From an uncultured Neglectibacter sp. (GTDB lineage: Bacteria > Bacillota > Clostridia > Oscillospirales > Acutalibacteraceae): a stretch of DNA of 35,826 nucleotides. How positions within the stretch are numbered: the stretch's first letter is position 1; every line of letters begins with the position of its first letter. Below the pieces are notes generated by a model. That model did no database searches and was not told the origin of the DNA. It saw nothing but the letters and a program-made list of their open reading frames with translations. The position numbers and the translations under genes are program-made. Positions 24,003 to 30,725 of this stretch are shown one piece after another. The DNA is taken from contig CAMNSA010000019.1 of NCBI GenBank assembly GCA_946554335.1, positions 1-35,826 of the forward strand, read 5' to 3'.

Positions 24003-24114
24003 CATCCAGCATCTAGAATCTAGCATCCAGCATCCAGCATCTAGAATCTAGCATCCAGCATCCAGCATCTAGAATCCAGCATCTAGAATCCAGCATCCAG
24101 CATCCAGAATCTAT
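24003..24114 (-). repeat. Longest heptanucleotide array (16 units) after serA
   Basis: Sixteen uninterrupted 7-mers on the plus strand, each CATCCAG, CATCTAG, AATCTAG, AATCCAG or the terminal AATCTAT. On the minus strand these are TAGATTC, TAGATGC, TGGATGC and TGGATTC. The first minus-strand TAG (24113-24111) is the serA stop codon. Nothing separates the units, so it is not a CRISPR array. Confidence 0.92.
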
Positions 24115-25277
24115 CGAATCACCCTGACGCGGATATTGGATTCCAGCGCCTCCAAAGCGGCGATGGCGGCCTCTGTTACCGTGCTGGAAACGTCCAGAAT
24201 AGTGTAGGCAAACTCGCCTTTTGACTTGCTCTGCATGTTTTCAATATTGATCCCGGCGTCGCCGCAGGTAGAGGTAAACAGGCCGATGGTGTGAGGCACG
24301 TTTTTGTGCAGGATACAGATGCGCTCTGTGCCCGGTTCCCGCTCCATGGAGATGGCGGGAAGGTTCACGGAGTTGACGATATTGCCCCGCTCCAGGTATT
24401 CCTTGAGCTCATCTACCGCCATCTGGGCACAGTTATCTTCGCTTTCCGGGGTGGAAGCGCCCAGGTGGGGAATGGCGATCACGTTTTCGGCCCCCAGGAG
24501 GCTGTCGTCCGGGAAATCGGTGGCATAGGCCGCCACTTGGCCGTCTGTGAGGGCGGAAAGCAGGGCGGGAGAATCCACCAGCTCGCCTCTGGCGAAATTC
24601 AAGATGCGCACGCCGTTCTTCATCTTGGCGATGGACTCGCTGCCGATCATGCCCCGGGTGTCGCCGGTCAGCGGCAGGTGCAGGGTGATATAGTCGCAGT
24701 TTTGATAGATCTCATCCAGTGAACGGGCGTGATTGACGGCTCTGGAAAGATTCCAGGCAGAATCTACCGAAAGGTAGGGGTCAAAGCCATAGACCTCCAT
24801 GCCCAGACTCTTAGCGGCGTTTGCCACCAGAATGCCGATGGCGCCCAAGCCCACAACACCCAGGGTCTTTCCCTTGATCTCAGGGCCTGCAAAGGCGCTT
24901 TTGCCCTTTTCCACCAGCTTGCTCACTTCCGCTCCCTTGCCCTTGAGGGTCTTGACCCAATCCATGGAGGCGGCGATCTTACGGGAGGTGAGGAACAGGG
25001 CGCACAGCACCAGTTCCTTCACGGCGTTGGCGTTGGCTCCGGGGGTGTTGAACACCACGATGCCCTGTTTCGCGCACTCCTCGATGGAGATATTGTTGAC
25101 GCCTGCTCCGGCGCGGGCAATGGCCAGCAGCTCCTTGTTAAACTCCATCTCGTGCATGGAGGCGGAGCGCACCAGGATCCCTTCAGGGGAATCCATTTCC
25201 GTGGAGAAGCTGTAATCCTCTCCCAGGCGGTCGGTTCCGATGGGGCTGATCTTATTCAGGCATAAAATCTTGTGCAT
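24111..25277 (-). CDS. serA: SerA: D-3-phosphoglycerate dehydrogenase
   Basis: About 388 residues. It oxidises 3-phosphoglycerate to phosphohydroxypyruvate with NAD, the first step of serine synthesis. Visible features are the N-terminal substrate region (RAGAGVNNI), NAD fingerprint GLGAIG (about 143-148), LHLPLT, the catalytic Arg in NFARGELVD, and His in IPHLGAST. A C-terminal ACT domain (about 315-388) suggests allosteric control, typically by serine. It lacks the long intervening domain of Bacillus-type enzymes. I prefer ATG 25277, since ATG 25286 abuts the AAAGG ribosome site. It follows serC by 41 bases in one operon. The stop codon is part of a 16-unit repeat. Confidence 0.93.
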   Translation of the reverse strand: MHKILCLNKISPIGTDRLGEDYSFSTEMDSPEGILVRSASMHEMEFNKELLAIARAGAGVNNISIEECAKQGIVVFNTPGANANAVKELVLCALFLTSRKIAASMDWVKTLKGKGAEVSKLVEKGKSAFAGPEIKGKTLGVVGLGAIGILVANAAKSLGMEVYGFDPYLSVDSAWNLSRAVNHARSLDEIYQNCDYITLHLPLTGDTRGMIGSESIAKMKNGVRILNFARGELVDSPALLSALTDGQVAAYATDFPDDSLLGAENVIAIPHLGASTPESEDNCAQMAVDELKEYLERGNIVNSVNLPAISMEREPGTERICILHKNVPHTIGLFTSTCGDAGINIENMQSKSKGEFAYTILDVSSTVTEAAIAALEALESNIRVRVIR

Positions 25278-25318
25278 CAGGATCATCCTTTCTCAAAGTG
25301 AACTTCTCAGGGAGAAGC

Positions 25319-26404
25319 TTACAGATTGTTCTTCTCAAATTCCTTCATAAAGGCTACCAACTTTTCCACGCCCTCGACCGGCATGGCGTTGTAAATGGAG
25401 GCTCTCATGCCGCCCACGCTGCGGTGGCCCTTCAGGTTGACAAAGCCCGCCGCCGTGCTCTCCTTGACGAATTTCGCGTCCAGGTCGGCGTCTCCCGTGA
25501 CAAAGGTCACGTTCATAATGGAGCGGCTGTCCTTCTGAGCGCAGCCCTTGAAGAGCTTGGAGGAATCCAGAAAATCGTAGAGCATCTGCGCCTTTTTCAC
25601 ATTGCGCTCCTCCATCTTTTTCAGACCGCCGATCTCGTCTTTGATCCACTCCAGCACCAGCTTGCAGATGTAGATGGGGTAGCAGGGAGGCGTGTTGTAC
25701 ATGGACTCGTTTTCCGCCATCACCTGGTAATTGAGCATGGTGGGGGTACCCTTCTGAGGCTCGCCCAAAAGATCTTCCCGCACGATGACGATGGTAAGCC
25801 CGGCGGGAGCCACGTTTTTCTGGGCCCCGGCGTACAGCAGGCCAAATTTCGACACATCGATGGGGCGGCTCAGGATACAGGAGGAAATATCCGCCACCAG
25901 AGGCACGTTGCCCGTTTCGGGAAGGGTATTCCACACGGTGCCATAGATGGTGTTATTCAGGCAGATGTGGAAATAGTCCGCGTCCGGGCGAAACTCCTTT
26001 TTGTCCAGCACCGGAATATGGGAGAAGGTGTCCTCCTTGGAGGAGGCCACCGCTTTGCAGTCGCCGTACTGCTGGGCTTCCTTGTAGGCCTTGGTGGAGA
26101 ACTGGCCGGAAAGCACATAGTCCGCCTTGTGGGACTTGGTCATCAGATTGAGAGGCACCGCGGCGAACTGGGTGGAGGCGCCGCCCTGTAAAAACAGCAC
26201 CTTATAGTTTTCCGGGATCTCCATCACTTCCCGCAAAAGGCGCTGGGCCTCCGTGATGATGCCGTCGTATACCTTGGAGCGATGGGACATCTCCATGACA
26301 GACTGGCCGCTTCCCTCATAATCCAACATCTGGTCCGCGGCCTTTCTGAGGACGCTTTCGGGCAGCATGGACGGCCCGGCGGAAAAGTTATAAACGCGAG
26401 ACAT
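25319..26404 (-). CDS. serC: SerC: phosphoserine aminotransferase
   Basis: A 361-residue class-V-fold PLP aminotransferase converting 3-phosphohydroxypyruvate and glutamate to phosphoserine (also used in PLP synthesis in some bacteria). Landmarks are the N-terminal YNFSAGPSMLP, HRSKVYD, FLQGGASTQF (residues 71-80), ADISS and the PLP lysine K196 in YAGAQKNVAPAG, then GGMRASIYNAM near the end. Length is normal. ATG 26404 follows CAGGAGG with 7-base spacing. It is the first gene of serC-serA, with its own promoter; no serB is present. Confidence 0.95.
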   Translation of the reverse strand: MSRVYNFSAGPSMLPESVLRKAADQMLDYEGSGQSVMEMSHRSKVYDGIITEAQRLLREVMEIPENYKVLFLQGGASTQFAAVPLNLMTKSHKADYVLSGQFSTKAYKEAQQYGDCKAVASSKEDTFSHIPVLDKKEFRPDADYFHICLNNTIYGTVWNTLPETGNVPLVADISSCILSRPIDVSKFGLLYAGAQKNVAPAGLTIVIVREDLLGEPQKGTPTMLNYQVMAENESMYNTPPCYPIYICKLVLEWIKDEIGGLKKMEERNVKKAQMLYDFLDSSKLFKGCAQKDSRSIMNVTFVTGDADLDAKFVKESTAAGFVNLKGHRSVGGMRASIYNAMPVEGVEKLVAFMKEFEKNNL

Positions 26405-26460
26405 ATTCTGTACCTCCTGAAAATAATTTATCGGATTAAATTCTTAAAGCGATTTTTCTT

Positions 26461-26489
26461 ATTATATCTGGAATCCCCCGGAAAAGCAA
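26461..26489 (-). promoter_or_regulatory. Promoter of serC-serA
   Basis: On the minus strand TTGCTT, 17 bases, TATAAT. TTGCTT is also the -35 of the azlC and both zinc-ribbon promoters. Confidence 0.85.
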
Positions 26490-26590
26490 GAGAAAATCCC
26501 CCGGAAACAGGAAGAAAAAGGAGAAAAGGCGAAAAAAAGAGAAAGCGCGGGAAAATATCAAAAAGCTCGATACAATTTCTTCCAAAATAT

Positions 26591-26620
26591 TTGATTTGCC
26601 GGAAATGTTTGTGTTATAAT
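26591..26620 (+). promoter_or_regulatory. Promoter of the sensory hydrogenase operon
   Basis: TTGATT, 18 bases, perfect TATAAT with an extended TG at the -15 position (TGTTATAAT). It starts a leader of roughly 215 bases. Confidence 0.8.
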
Positions 26621-26628
26621 CTCCTCAA

Positions 26629-26842
26629 GGCCGAAGCCGGGAAAATAGCTTTCCATTTATACCTATCGCGGGAAGCTTCGGCAATAACCGCGAAGCTGTC
26701 ATTGCCCAAAGCCCGGAGCAGTACGGCAATTCTCTTTTACTTGGGAAAAGCGCCGGTCTTCTTCAAAACAGTGTCATGTCATATTGTCATTTGCGATTGG
26801 AAGAGAAACTTCCGGTCTGCATCAAATAGCAAGGAGGAACGC
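26629..26842 (+). promoter_or_regulatory. Structured 5' leader of the sensory hydrogenase operon
   Basis: Alternative stems compete. GCCGAAGC (26630-26637) can pair with GCTTCGGC (26675-26682). AGCTTCG (26674-26680) can instead pair with CGAAGCT (26691-26697), and GGCAAT (26680-26685) with ATTGCC (26701-26706). Local hairpins GGAAA/TTTCC (26640-26654) and GGAAG/CTTCC also form. Shared arms make these mutually exclusive, as in riboswitches or attenuators. I recognise no known riboswitch class. The ribosome site AAGGAGG sits at the end. Confidence 0.5.
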
Positions 26843-26844
26843 AT

Positions 26845-27195
26845 ATGAAGGTAAAAGAAATCGTAGAGATCTTAAAGGCAGAGATCCTCTGTGAAGGGAA
26901 TCTGGAGGAAGAGGTGAAAACCGCCTGCGGAAGCGACATGATGAGCGATGTGCTGGCCTTTGTAAAGGACCAGTCCGTGCTGCTGACGGGGCTGATGAAC
27001 CCGCAGGTGGTGCGTACCGCAGAGATGATGGATATGCACTGCATCATTTTTGTGCGGGGCAAGAAGACCGACAACTCTGTGGTGGATCTCGCGAGGCAAA
27101 AGGATATCACCGTACTCGCCACGCCTTACCGGATGTTTACAGCCTGCGGGCTGCTCTTTTCCAACGGCTTGCGGGGAGGATGTGATATTTCATGA
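26845..27195 (+). CDS. DRTGG-domain protein (hydrogenase-associated)
   Basis: A 116-residue single-domain protein resembling the DRTGG fold found beside HPr kinase and phosphotransacetylase-like proteins. It has an N-terminal helix MKVKEIVEILKAEIL, then SDMMSDVLAFVKDQSVLLTG, a repeated beta-alpha pattern and a C-terminal ITVLATPYRMFTACGLL. It probably binds a small ligand or partner; no catalytic residues are evident. It leads the hydrogenase-linked cluster and overlaps the next gene by 4 bases. A second DRTGG protein occurs at 28982. Such pairs accompany [FeFe] hydrogenase operons in Clostridia and Thermoanaerobacter, from what I know of that family. Confidence 0.75.
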   Translation: MKVKEIVEILKAEILCEGNLEEEVKTACGSDMMSDVLAFVKDQSVLLTGLMNPQVVRTAEMMDMHCIIFVRGKKTDNSVVDLARQKDITVLATPYRMFTACGLLFSNGLRGGCDIS

Positions 27196-27623
27196 GTATG
27201 CTGCATTTGACCTATCAAGTCCCCGGAGATGATTTTACCCGGGCGGGAGAGGCCTCCAGTGATGTAAAGCACAAGCTGAAAAAGCTGGGGTATGATCCGG
27301 ACGCCATTCGGCGGGTAGCCATCGCCATGTACGAGGGGGAGATCAACATGGTCATCCACGCAGGCGGCGGAGAGGCCATTGTGGATATCGATCCGGACCG
27401 GGTGGAGATCCGCCTGGAGGATCAGGGTCCCGGCATCGCCGATGTGGAGCAGGCCATGCAGGCCGGATGGTCCACGGCCCCGGACAATGTGCGCACTCTG
27501 GGCTTCGGGGCGGGCATGGGGCTTCCCAATATGAAAAAGTACACCGACGAGATGACTGTGGACTCTCAGGTGGGAGTAGGAACCACCGTGTTTATGAAGG
27601 TGTTCCCCGGAAAAAAAGAATGA
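27192..27623 (+). CDS. RsbW-like HATPase (anti-sigma-type Ser/Thr kinase)
   Basis: A 143-residue GHKL ATPase domain alone. Motifs are the N-box EGEINMVIHAGGG, G1 EDQGPGI and G2 GFGAGMGLPNMKKY, with a final GVGTTVFMKV strand. It matches the RsbW/RsbT class of Ser/Thr kinases that bind sigma or anti-anti-sigma factors, but could be another partner-switching kinase. It is translationally coupled (ATGA overlap) to the DRTGG gene and precedes the sensory hydrogenase by 46 bases. A link from hydrogenase sensing to protein phosphorylation is inferred from this order. Confidence 0.8.
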   Translation: MSMLHLTYQVPGDDFTRAGEASSDVKHKLKKLGYDPDAIRRVAIAMYEGEINMVIHAGGGEAIVDIDPDRVEIRLEDQGPGIADVEQAMQAGWSTAPDNVRTLGFGAGMGLPNMKKYTDEMTVDSQVGVGTTVFMKVFPGKKE

Positions 27624-27669
27624 AGGAAAGCGGCGGCAGATCCGGCCGCCGTCACGGAGGTACAGATCA

Positions 27670-28992
27670 GTGGCTGAATTTTATCATGCGGTAACACTGA
27701 ACGAAGAGATGTGCGTAGGCTGCACCAACTGCATCAAGCGCTGTCCCACGGAGGCGATCCGGGTGCGAAACGGCAAGGCCGTCATCTCTTCCGAGAGGTG
27801 CATCGACTGCGGAGAGTGTATCCGTATCTGCCCTCATCACGCCAAACGAGCGCATTTTACCCATTTGACGAAGCTGTCTGAATATACATATAAAATAGCC
27901 CTTCCCGCCCCCACCCTTTACGGACAGTTCAACAATTTGGACGATATCGACTATGTGTTGACAGGGCTCAAGGAAATGGGCTTCGACAGTGTGTTCGAGG
28001 TGTCCCGGGCGGCGGAACTGGTCAGCGAGGCCACCCGGAAGCTGATGGAGGAGGGCAGGCTCAAGCGCCCGGTGATCAGTTCTGCCTGCCCCGCCGTAGT
28101 GCGGCTGATCCGGGTGCGCTTCCCGGATCTGTGCGACCATGTGCTGCCTTTGAAATCTCCGATGGAAACGGCGGCCGCCATGGCCAAGGAAGAGGCGGTC
28201 AGGGAGACTGGCCTGCCCATAGAGCAGATCGGCTGCTTTTTCCTGACCCCCTGTCCCGCCAAGGTGACGGATATCAAAATGCCTCTGGGCATCGAGAAAT
28301 CCATGGTGGACGGAGCCATCGCCATCAGCGAGGTGTTCCCGGAGCTCTCTCACAAGATGGATCATCTGAAATCGGTGGAGCCTATTGCCAATTCCGGCAT
28401 CATCGGCGTGGGCTGGGCCACCAGCGGAGGAGAGTCCGCCGCGCTGCTCAACGAGAAGTATCTGGCCGCGGATGGCATTGAAAATGTGATCCGGGTGTTG
28501 GAGGAGATCGAAGACGAGCGCATCGGCGACCTGGACTTTATCGAGCTTAACGCCTGCTCCGGCGGCTGTGTGGGCGGTGTGCTGTGCGTGGAGAACCCCT
28601 ATGTGGCCAAGGCCCGCATCCAGAAGTTGAGGAAGTATCTGCCGGTGTCCCAGAACCATCTGGCCGGCGGGCCCATCCCTCCGGTGATGGAGTGGAACAG
28701 CGAGCTGGAATTTTCCGATGTGCTCACTTTGTCCAGCGACCTGAACCAGGCCATGCAGATGATGCAGAAGATCGACGAGATCGAATCACAGTTCCCGGGC
28801 CTGGACTGCGGCGCCTGCGGCGCGCCTACCTGCCGAGCCTTCGCAGAGGACGTGGTCAAGGGCGTGAGCAGAAAAACAGACTGTGTGTTCGTCTACCGGC
28901 AGCAGATGAAGAAGGTGGCCAGCACCCTTTCCCAGCTGGAGGGGGACGCCGCCATCCTTCCAAAAAAAGGAGAGGATGAGGATGCAGATTAA
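27670..28992 (+). CDS. hydS: Sensory-type [FeFe] hydrogenase (HydS, group D-like)
   Basis: A 440-residue iron-sulfur protein. Two [4Fe-4S] ferredoxin motifs have C15, C18, C21, C25 and C44, C47, C50, C54. The H-cluster domain keeps all four cluster cysteines: C140 (SSACPA), C195 (TPCPAK), C296 and C300 (NACSGGC). Residue 139, normally the proton-relay Cys, is Ala. A C-terminal C380-x2-C383-x4-C388-x16-C405 motif adds one more Fe-S cluster. There is no PAS domain. These traits match the putative sensory group D enzymes such as Thermoanaerobacter HydS. It probably reports H2 or redox state rather than turning over fast. GTG start with GGAGG 9 bases upstream. Confidence 0.82.
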   Translation: MAEFYHAVTLNEEMCVGCTNCIKRCPTEAIRVRNGKAVISSERCIDCGECIRICPHHAKRAHFTHLTKLSEYTYKIALPAPTLYGQFNNLDDIDYVLTGLKEMGFDSVFEVSRAAELVSEATRKLMEEGRLKRPVISSACPAVVRLIRVRFPDLCDHVLPLKSPMETAAAMAKEEAVRETGLPIEQIGCFFLTPCPAKVTDIKMPLGIEKSMVDGAIAISEVFPELSHKMDHLKSVEPIANSGIIGVGWATSGGESAALLNEKYLAADGIENVIRVLEEIEDERIGDLDFIELNACSGGCVGGVLCVENPYVAKARIQKLRKYLPVSQNHLAGGPIPPVMEWNSELEFSDVLTLSSDLNQAMQMMQKIDEIESQFPGLDCGACGAPTCRAFAEDVVKGVSRKTDCVFVYRQQMKKVASTLSQLEGDAAILPKKGEDEDAD

Positions 28993-29314
28993 GGAGATGG
29001 CTGAGCGCTGCGGCTGGAAGCTGCTGTGCGGCAAGGCCGGAGAAGAGAGAGAGGCAGAGGGCTGCTATATCGGAGACCTGCTCAGCTGGGTCATGTCCAG
29101 GGCGGGGGAAAACAATGTGTGGCTCACGGTGATGGGGAATATCAACGCCATTGCCGTGGCGGCGCTCACAGAAGTCTCCGCCATCGTGCTGACGGAGAGC
29201 GCCTCTCTGGACGAGGAGGCAAAAAACCGGGCCGAGACCCAGGGAATTCCGGTTTACTCCTGCGAGGAAAACACTTATGACACCGCCGTCAAGGTGTATG
29301 AGATGCTGAAATGA
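28982..29314 (+). CDS. DRTGG-domain protein, second copy
   Basis: A 110-residue protein with the same fold pattern as the DRTGG protein at 26845: YIGDLLSWVMSRAGENNVWLTV, then NAIAVAALTEVSAIVLTE and a final GIPVYSCEENTYDTAVKVYEML. It overlaps the 3' end of hydS by 11 bases and the PHP gene by 4, so the three are tightly coupled. ATG 28982 has GGAGAGG at good spacing; ATG 28976 lies only 3 bases from the core of that site. It is probably a ligand-binding or interaction partner of the HydS signalling module. The role is unknown. Confidence 0.72.
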   Translation: MQIKEMAERCGWKLLCGKAGEEREAEGCYIGDLLSWVMSRAGENNVWLTVMGNINAIAVAALTEVSAIVLTESASLDEEAKNRAETQGIPVYSCEENTYDTAVKVYEMLK

Positions 29315-30027
29315 CCGGGGAGTTTTTTTACGATCTGCACATTCATTCCTGCCTGTCGCCCTGCGGGAGCGACGATATGACCCCCTCGAATCTGGTGAAT
29401 ATGGCGGCTCTTTCCGGCTGTGAGATCATCGCCATCACAGACCACAACACCTGCAAAAACGCCCCGGCCGCTTTGAAGGCGGGGGAGGAGGCAGGGGTGC
29501 TGGTCATTCCGGGCATGGAGCTGTGTACTGCGGAGGAAGCCCATGTGGTGTGCCTTTTTGAAACGCTGGAGGGGGCGCTGGGGTTCGGCGACTATGTGTA
29601 TGACCATATGCCCCATGTGAAGAACCGGCCGGAGATCTTCGGAGAACAGAATATCCTCAATGAGTGCGACGAGCTCCTGGGGGTGGAGGAAAACCTTTTG
29701 CTGGTGTCCTCCTTCATCGGGGCCAATGAGGTGATGGAGCTTGCGGGCAAGTTCGGCGGGGCTGCCTTTCCCGCCCATGTGAACCGGGATTCCTATAGTC
29801 TCATCGCCTCCTTGGGCGTCATCCCGGAGGAGGCGGGCTTCTTCGCCGCCGAGGTGACAAGGGACTGCGATCTGGAAGCTCTTGCAAAAACCAACCCGGA
29901 GCTTTTAAAGCTTCGGATCTTTCGGGATTCCGACTCCCATTACCTGGAATCTTTAGCAGGGGAGCCGCTCAGCCTTTCACTCCCGGAGAAAAGCCGCCGG
30001 GCGGTGCTTGACCTGCTTTGCGGATGA
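29311..30027 (+). CDS. PHP-domain phosphoesterase
   Basis: A 238-residue PHP superfamily protein. Metal-binding motifs are D8-L-H10-I-H12 (DLHIHS), ITDHN (D44, H45), GMEL (E70), FPAHVN and the C-terminal RDSDSHYL. PHP enzymes hydrolyse phosphoesters, including nucleotides and phosphohistidinol; the substrate here is unknown. As the last gene of the regulatory cluster it could reset a phosphorylated or nucleotide signal. The ATG overlaps the previous TGA. PHP proteins often accompany sensory [FeFe] hydrogenases. Confidence 0.85.
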   Translation: MTGEFFYDLHIHSCLSPCGSDDMTPSNLVNMAALSGCEIIAITDHNTCKNAPAALKAGEEAGVLVIPGMELCTAEEAHVVCLFETLEGALGFGDYVYDHMPHVKNRPEIFGEQNILNECDELLGVEENLLLVSSFIGANEVMELAGKFGGAAFPAHVNRDSYSLIASLGVIPEEAGFFAAEVTRDCDLEALAKTNPELLKLRIFRDSDSHYLESLAGEPLSLSLPEKSRRAVLDLLCG

Positions 30028-30064
30028 GCGGTTTTTTATATTCGGTAATTCGTTATCGATATTA

Positions 30065-30079
30065 TGATAATCATTTACA
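30065..30079 (+). promoter_or_regulatory. Fur/PerR-like operator candidate
   Basis: TGATAAT-C-ATTTACA compared with the 7-1-7 Fur box TGATAATNATTATCA: the left half is perfect and the right half matches 5 of 7. It lies 144 bases before the hndA ATG. Iron control of an iron-rich enzyme would make sense, but this is inference. Confidence 0.4.
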
Positions 30080-30121
30080 GAATTGGAAGATATTTCCGTG
30101 AAAAAATTGTCATTTTCAAAG

Positions 30122-30146
30122 TTATAATTCTTTTAAAGAATTATAA
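30122..30146 (+). promoter_or_regulatory. Perfect 25-base palindrome upstream of hndA
   Basis: TTATAATTCTTT, one T, AAAGAATTATAA. Both arms contain TATAAT, and the half-sites TTATAAT/ATTATAA resemble those of a PerR box but are farther apart (11 bases between them instead of 1). No T-tract follows. A dimer-binding operator is the simplest reading. Confidence 0.55.
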
Positions 30147-30158
30147 TTGCACAGCTCT

Positions 30159-30176
30159 TTGTTATATTTTAACTAA
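30159..30176 (+). promoter_or_regulatory. Rex-like site (weak)
   Basis: TTGTTATATTTTAACTAA matches about 10 of the 14 defined bases of the clostridial Rex consensus TTGTTAANNNNTTAACAA. The left half is good and the right half is shifted by one. Rex, an NADH sensor, would be a fitting regulator. Confidence 0.3.
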
Positions 30177-30222
30177 TGCTTAAATGCAGAAACCATTAAA
30201 ACTATCCTCAGGAGGAACCATC

Positions 30223-30720
30223 ATGCAGAAGCGTATCAGTAATTTGCCGTTTCACGATACTCCCGAGCAGGCTCAGAAGCTCGACGAGGTCATTGAAGGG
30301 CTGAAGGGACAGCCCGGCGCTGTGATGCCTGCCCTTCACGAGGCACAGGAGATCTACGGTTATCTGCCCATCGAGGTGCAGAAAAAGATCGCCGAGGGTC
30401 TGGATGTCTCTTTGGAGGAGGTGTACGGCGTCTCCACCTTCTATTCTCAGTTTTCTCTGACGCCCAAGGGACGCAACCACATTTCCGTGTGTCTGGGCAC
30501 TGCCTGCTATGTCAAGGGCTCGGATAAGGTTCTGGAGCGGCTGACGCAGCGCTTGGGGATCCAGCCCGAGGAATGTACGGAAGACGGAGCCTTTTCTCTC
30601 ACGGCCTGCCGTTGCATCGGCGCCTGCGGTCTTGCTCCTGTCATGACGGTAAACGAGGATGTATACGGCCGTCTGGTGCCGGAGGACGTGGACCAGATCC
30701 TGGCGAAGTATACAGAGTAA
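30223..30720 (+). CDS. hndA: HndA: NAD-linked [FeFe] hydrogenase, NuoE-like subunit
   Basis: A 165-residue NuoE/24-kDa family protein. An N-terminal helical region is followed by a thioredoxin-like [2Fe-2S] domain with ligands C90, C95, C131 and C135 (CLGTAC ... CRCIGAC). It passes electrons between the flavin subunit and the hydrogenase core. The ATG at 30223 has a strong CAGGAGG site; an upstream in-frame ATG at 30184 has none. It is the first gene of the catalytic hydrogenase operon, behind the 195-base AT-rich control region. It corresponds to HydC of trimeric enzymes. Confidence 0.9.
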   Translation: MQKRISNLPFHDTPEQAQKLDEVIEGLKGQPGAVMPALHEAQEIYGYLPIEVQKKIAEGLDVSLEEVYGVSTFYSQFSLTPKGRNHISVCLGTACYVKGSDKVLERLTQRLGIQPEECTEDGAFSLTACRCIGACGLAPVMTVNEDVYGRLVPEDVDQILAKYTE

Positions 30721-30725
30721 GGCTC

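Noticed and set aside
24003-24114. CRISPR-like array
   Set aside because: Units are 7 bases with no spacers, and no cas genes are nearby.
26776-26829. 17-residue leader peptide in the hydrogenase leader
   Set aside because: No Shine-Dalgarno site and no run of regulatory codons; it probably occurs by chance.
26629-26842. Known riboswitch (cobalamin, TPP, FMN, ZTP, Moco) in the leader
   Set aside because: None of the consensus core motifs I know for these classes could be found.
30573-30725. Extended start of the GHKL ATPase inside hndA
   Set aside because: The extension is an out-of-frame reading of hndA; ATG 30726 begins the recognisable domain.
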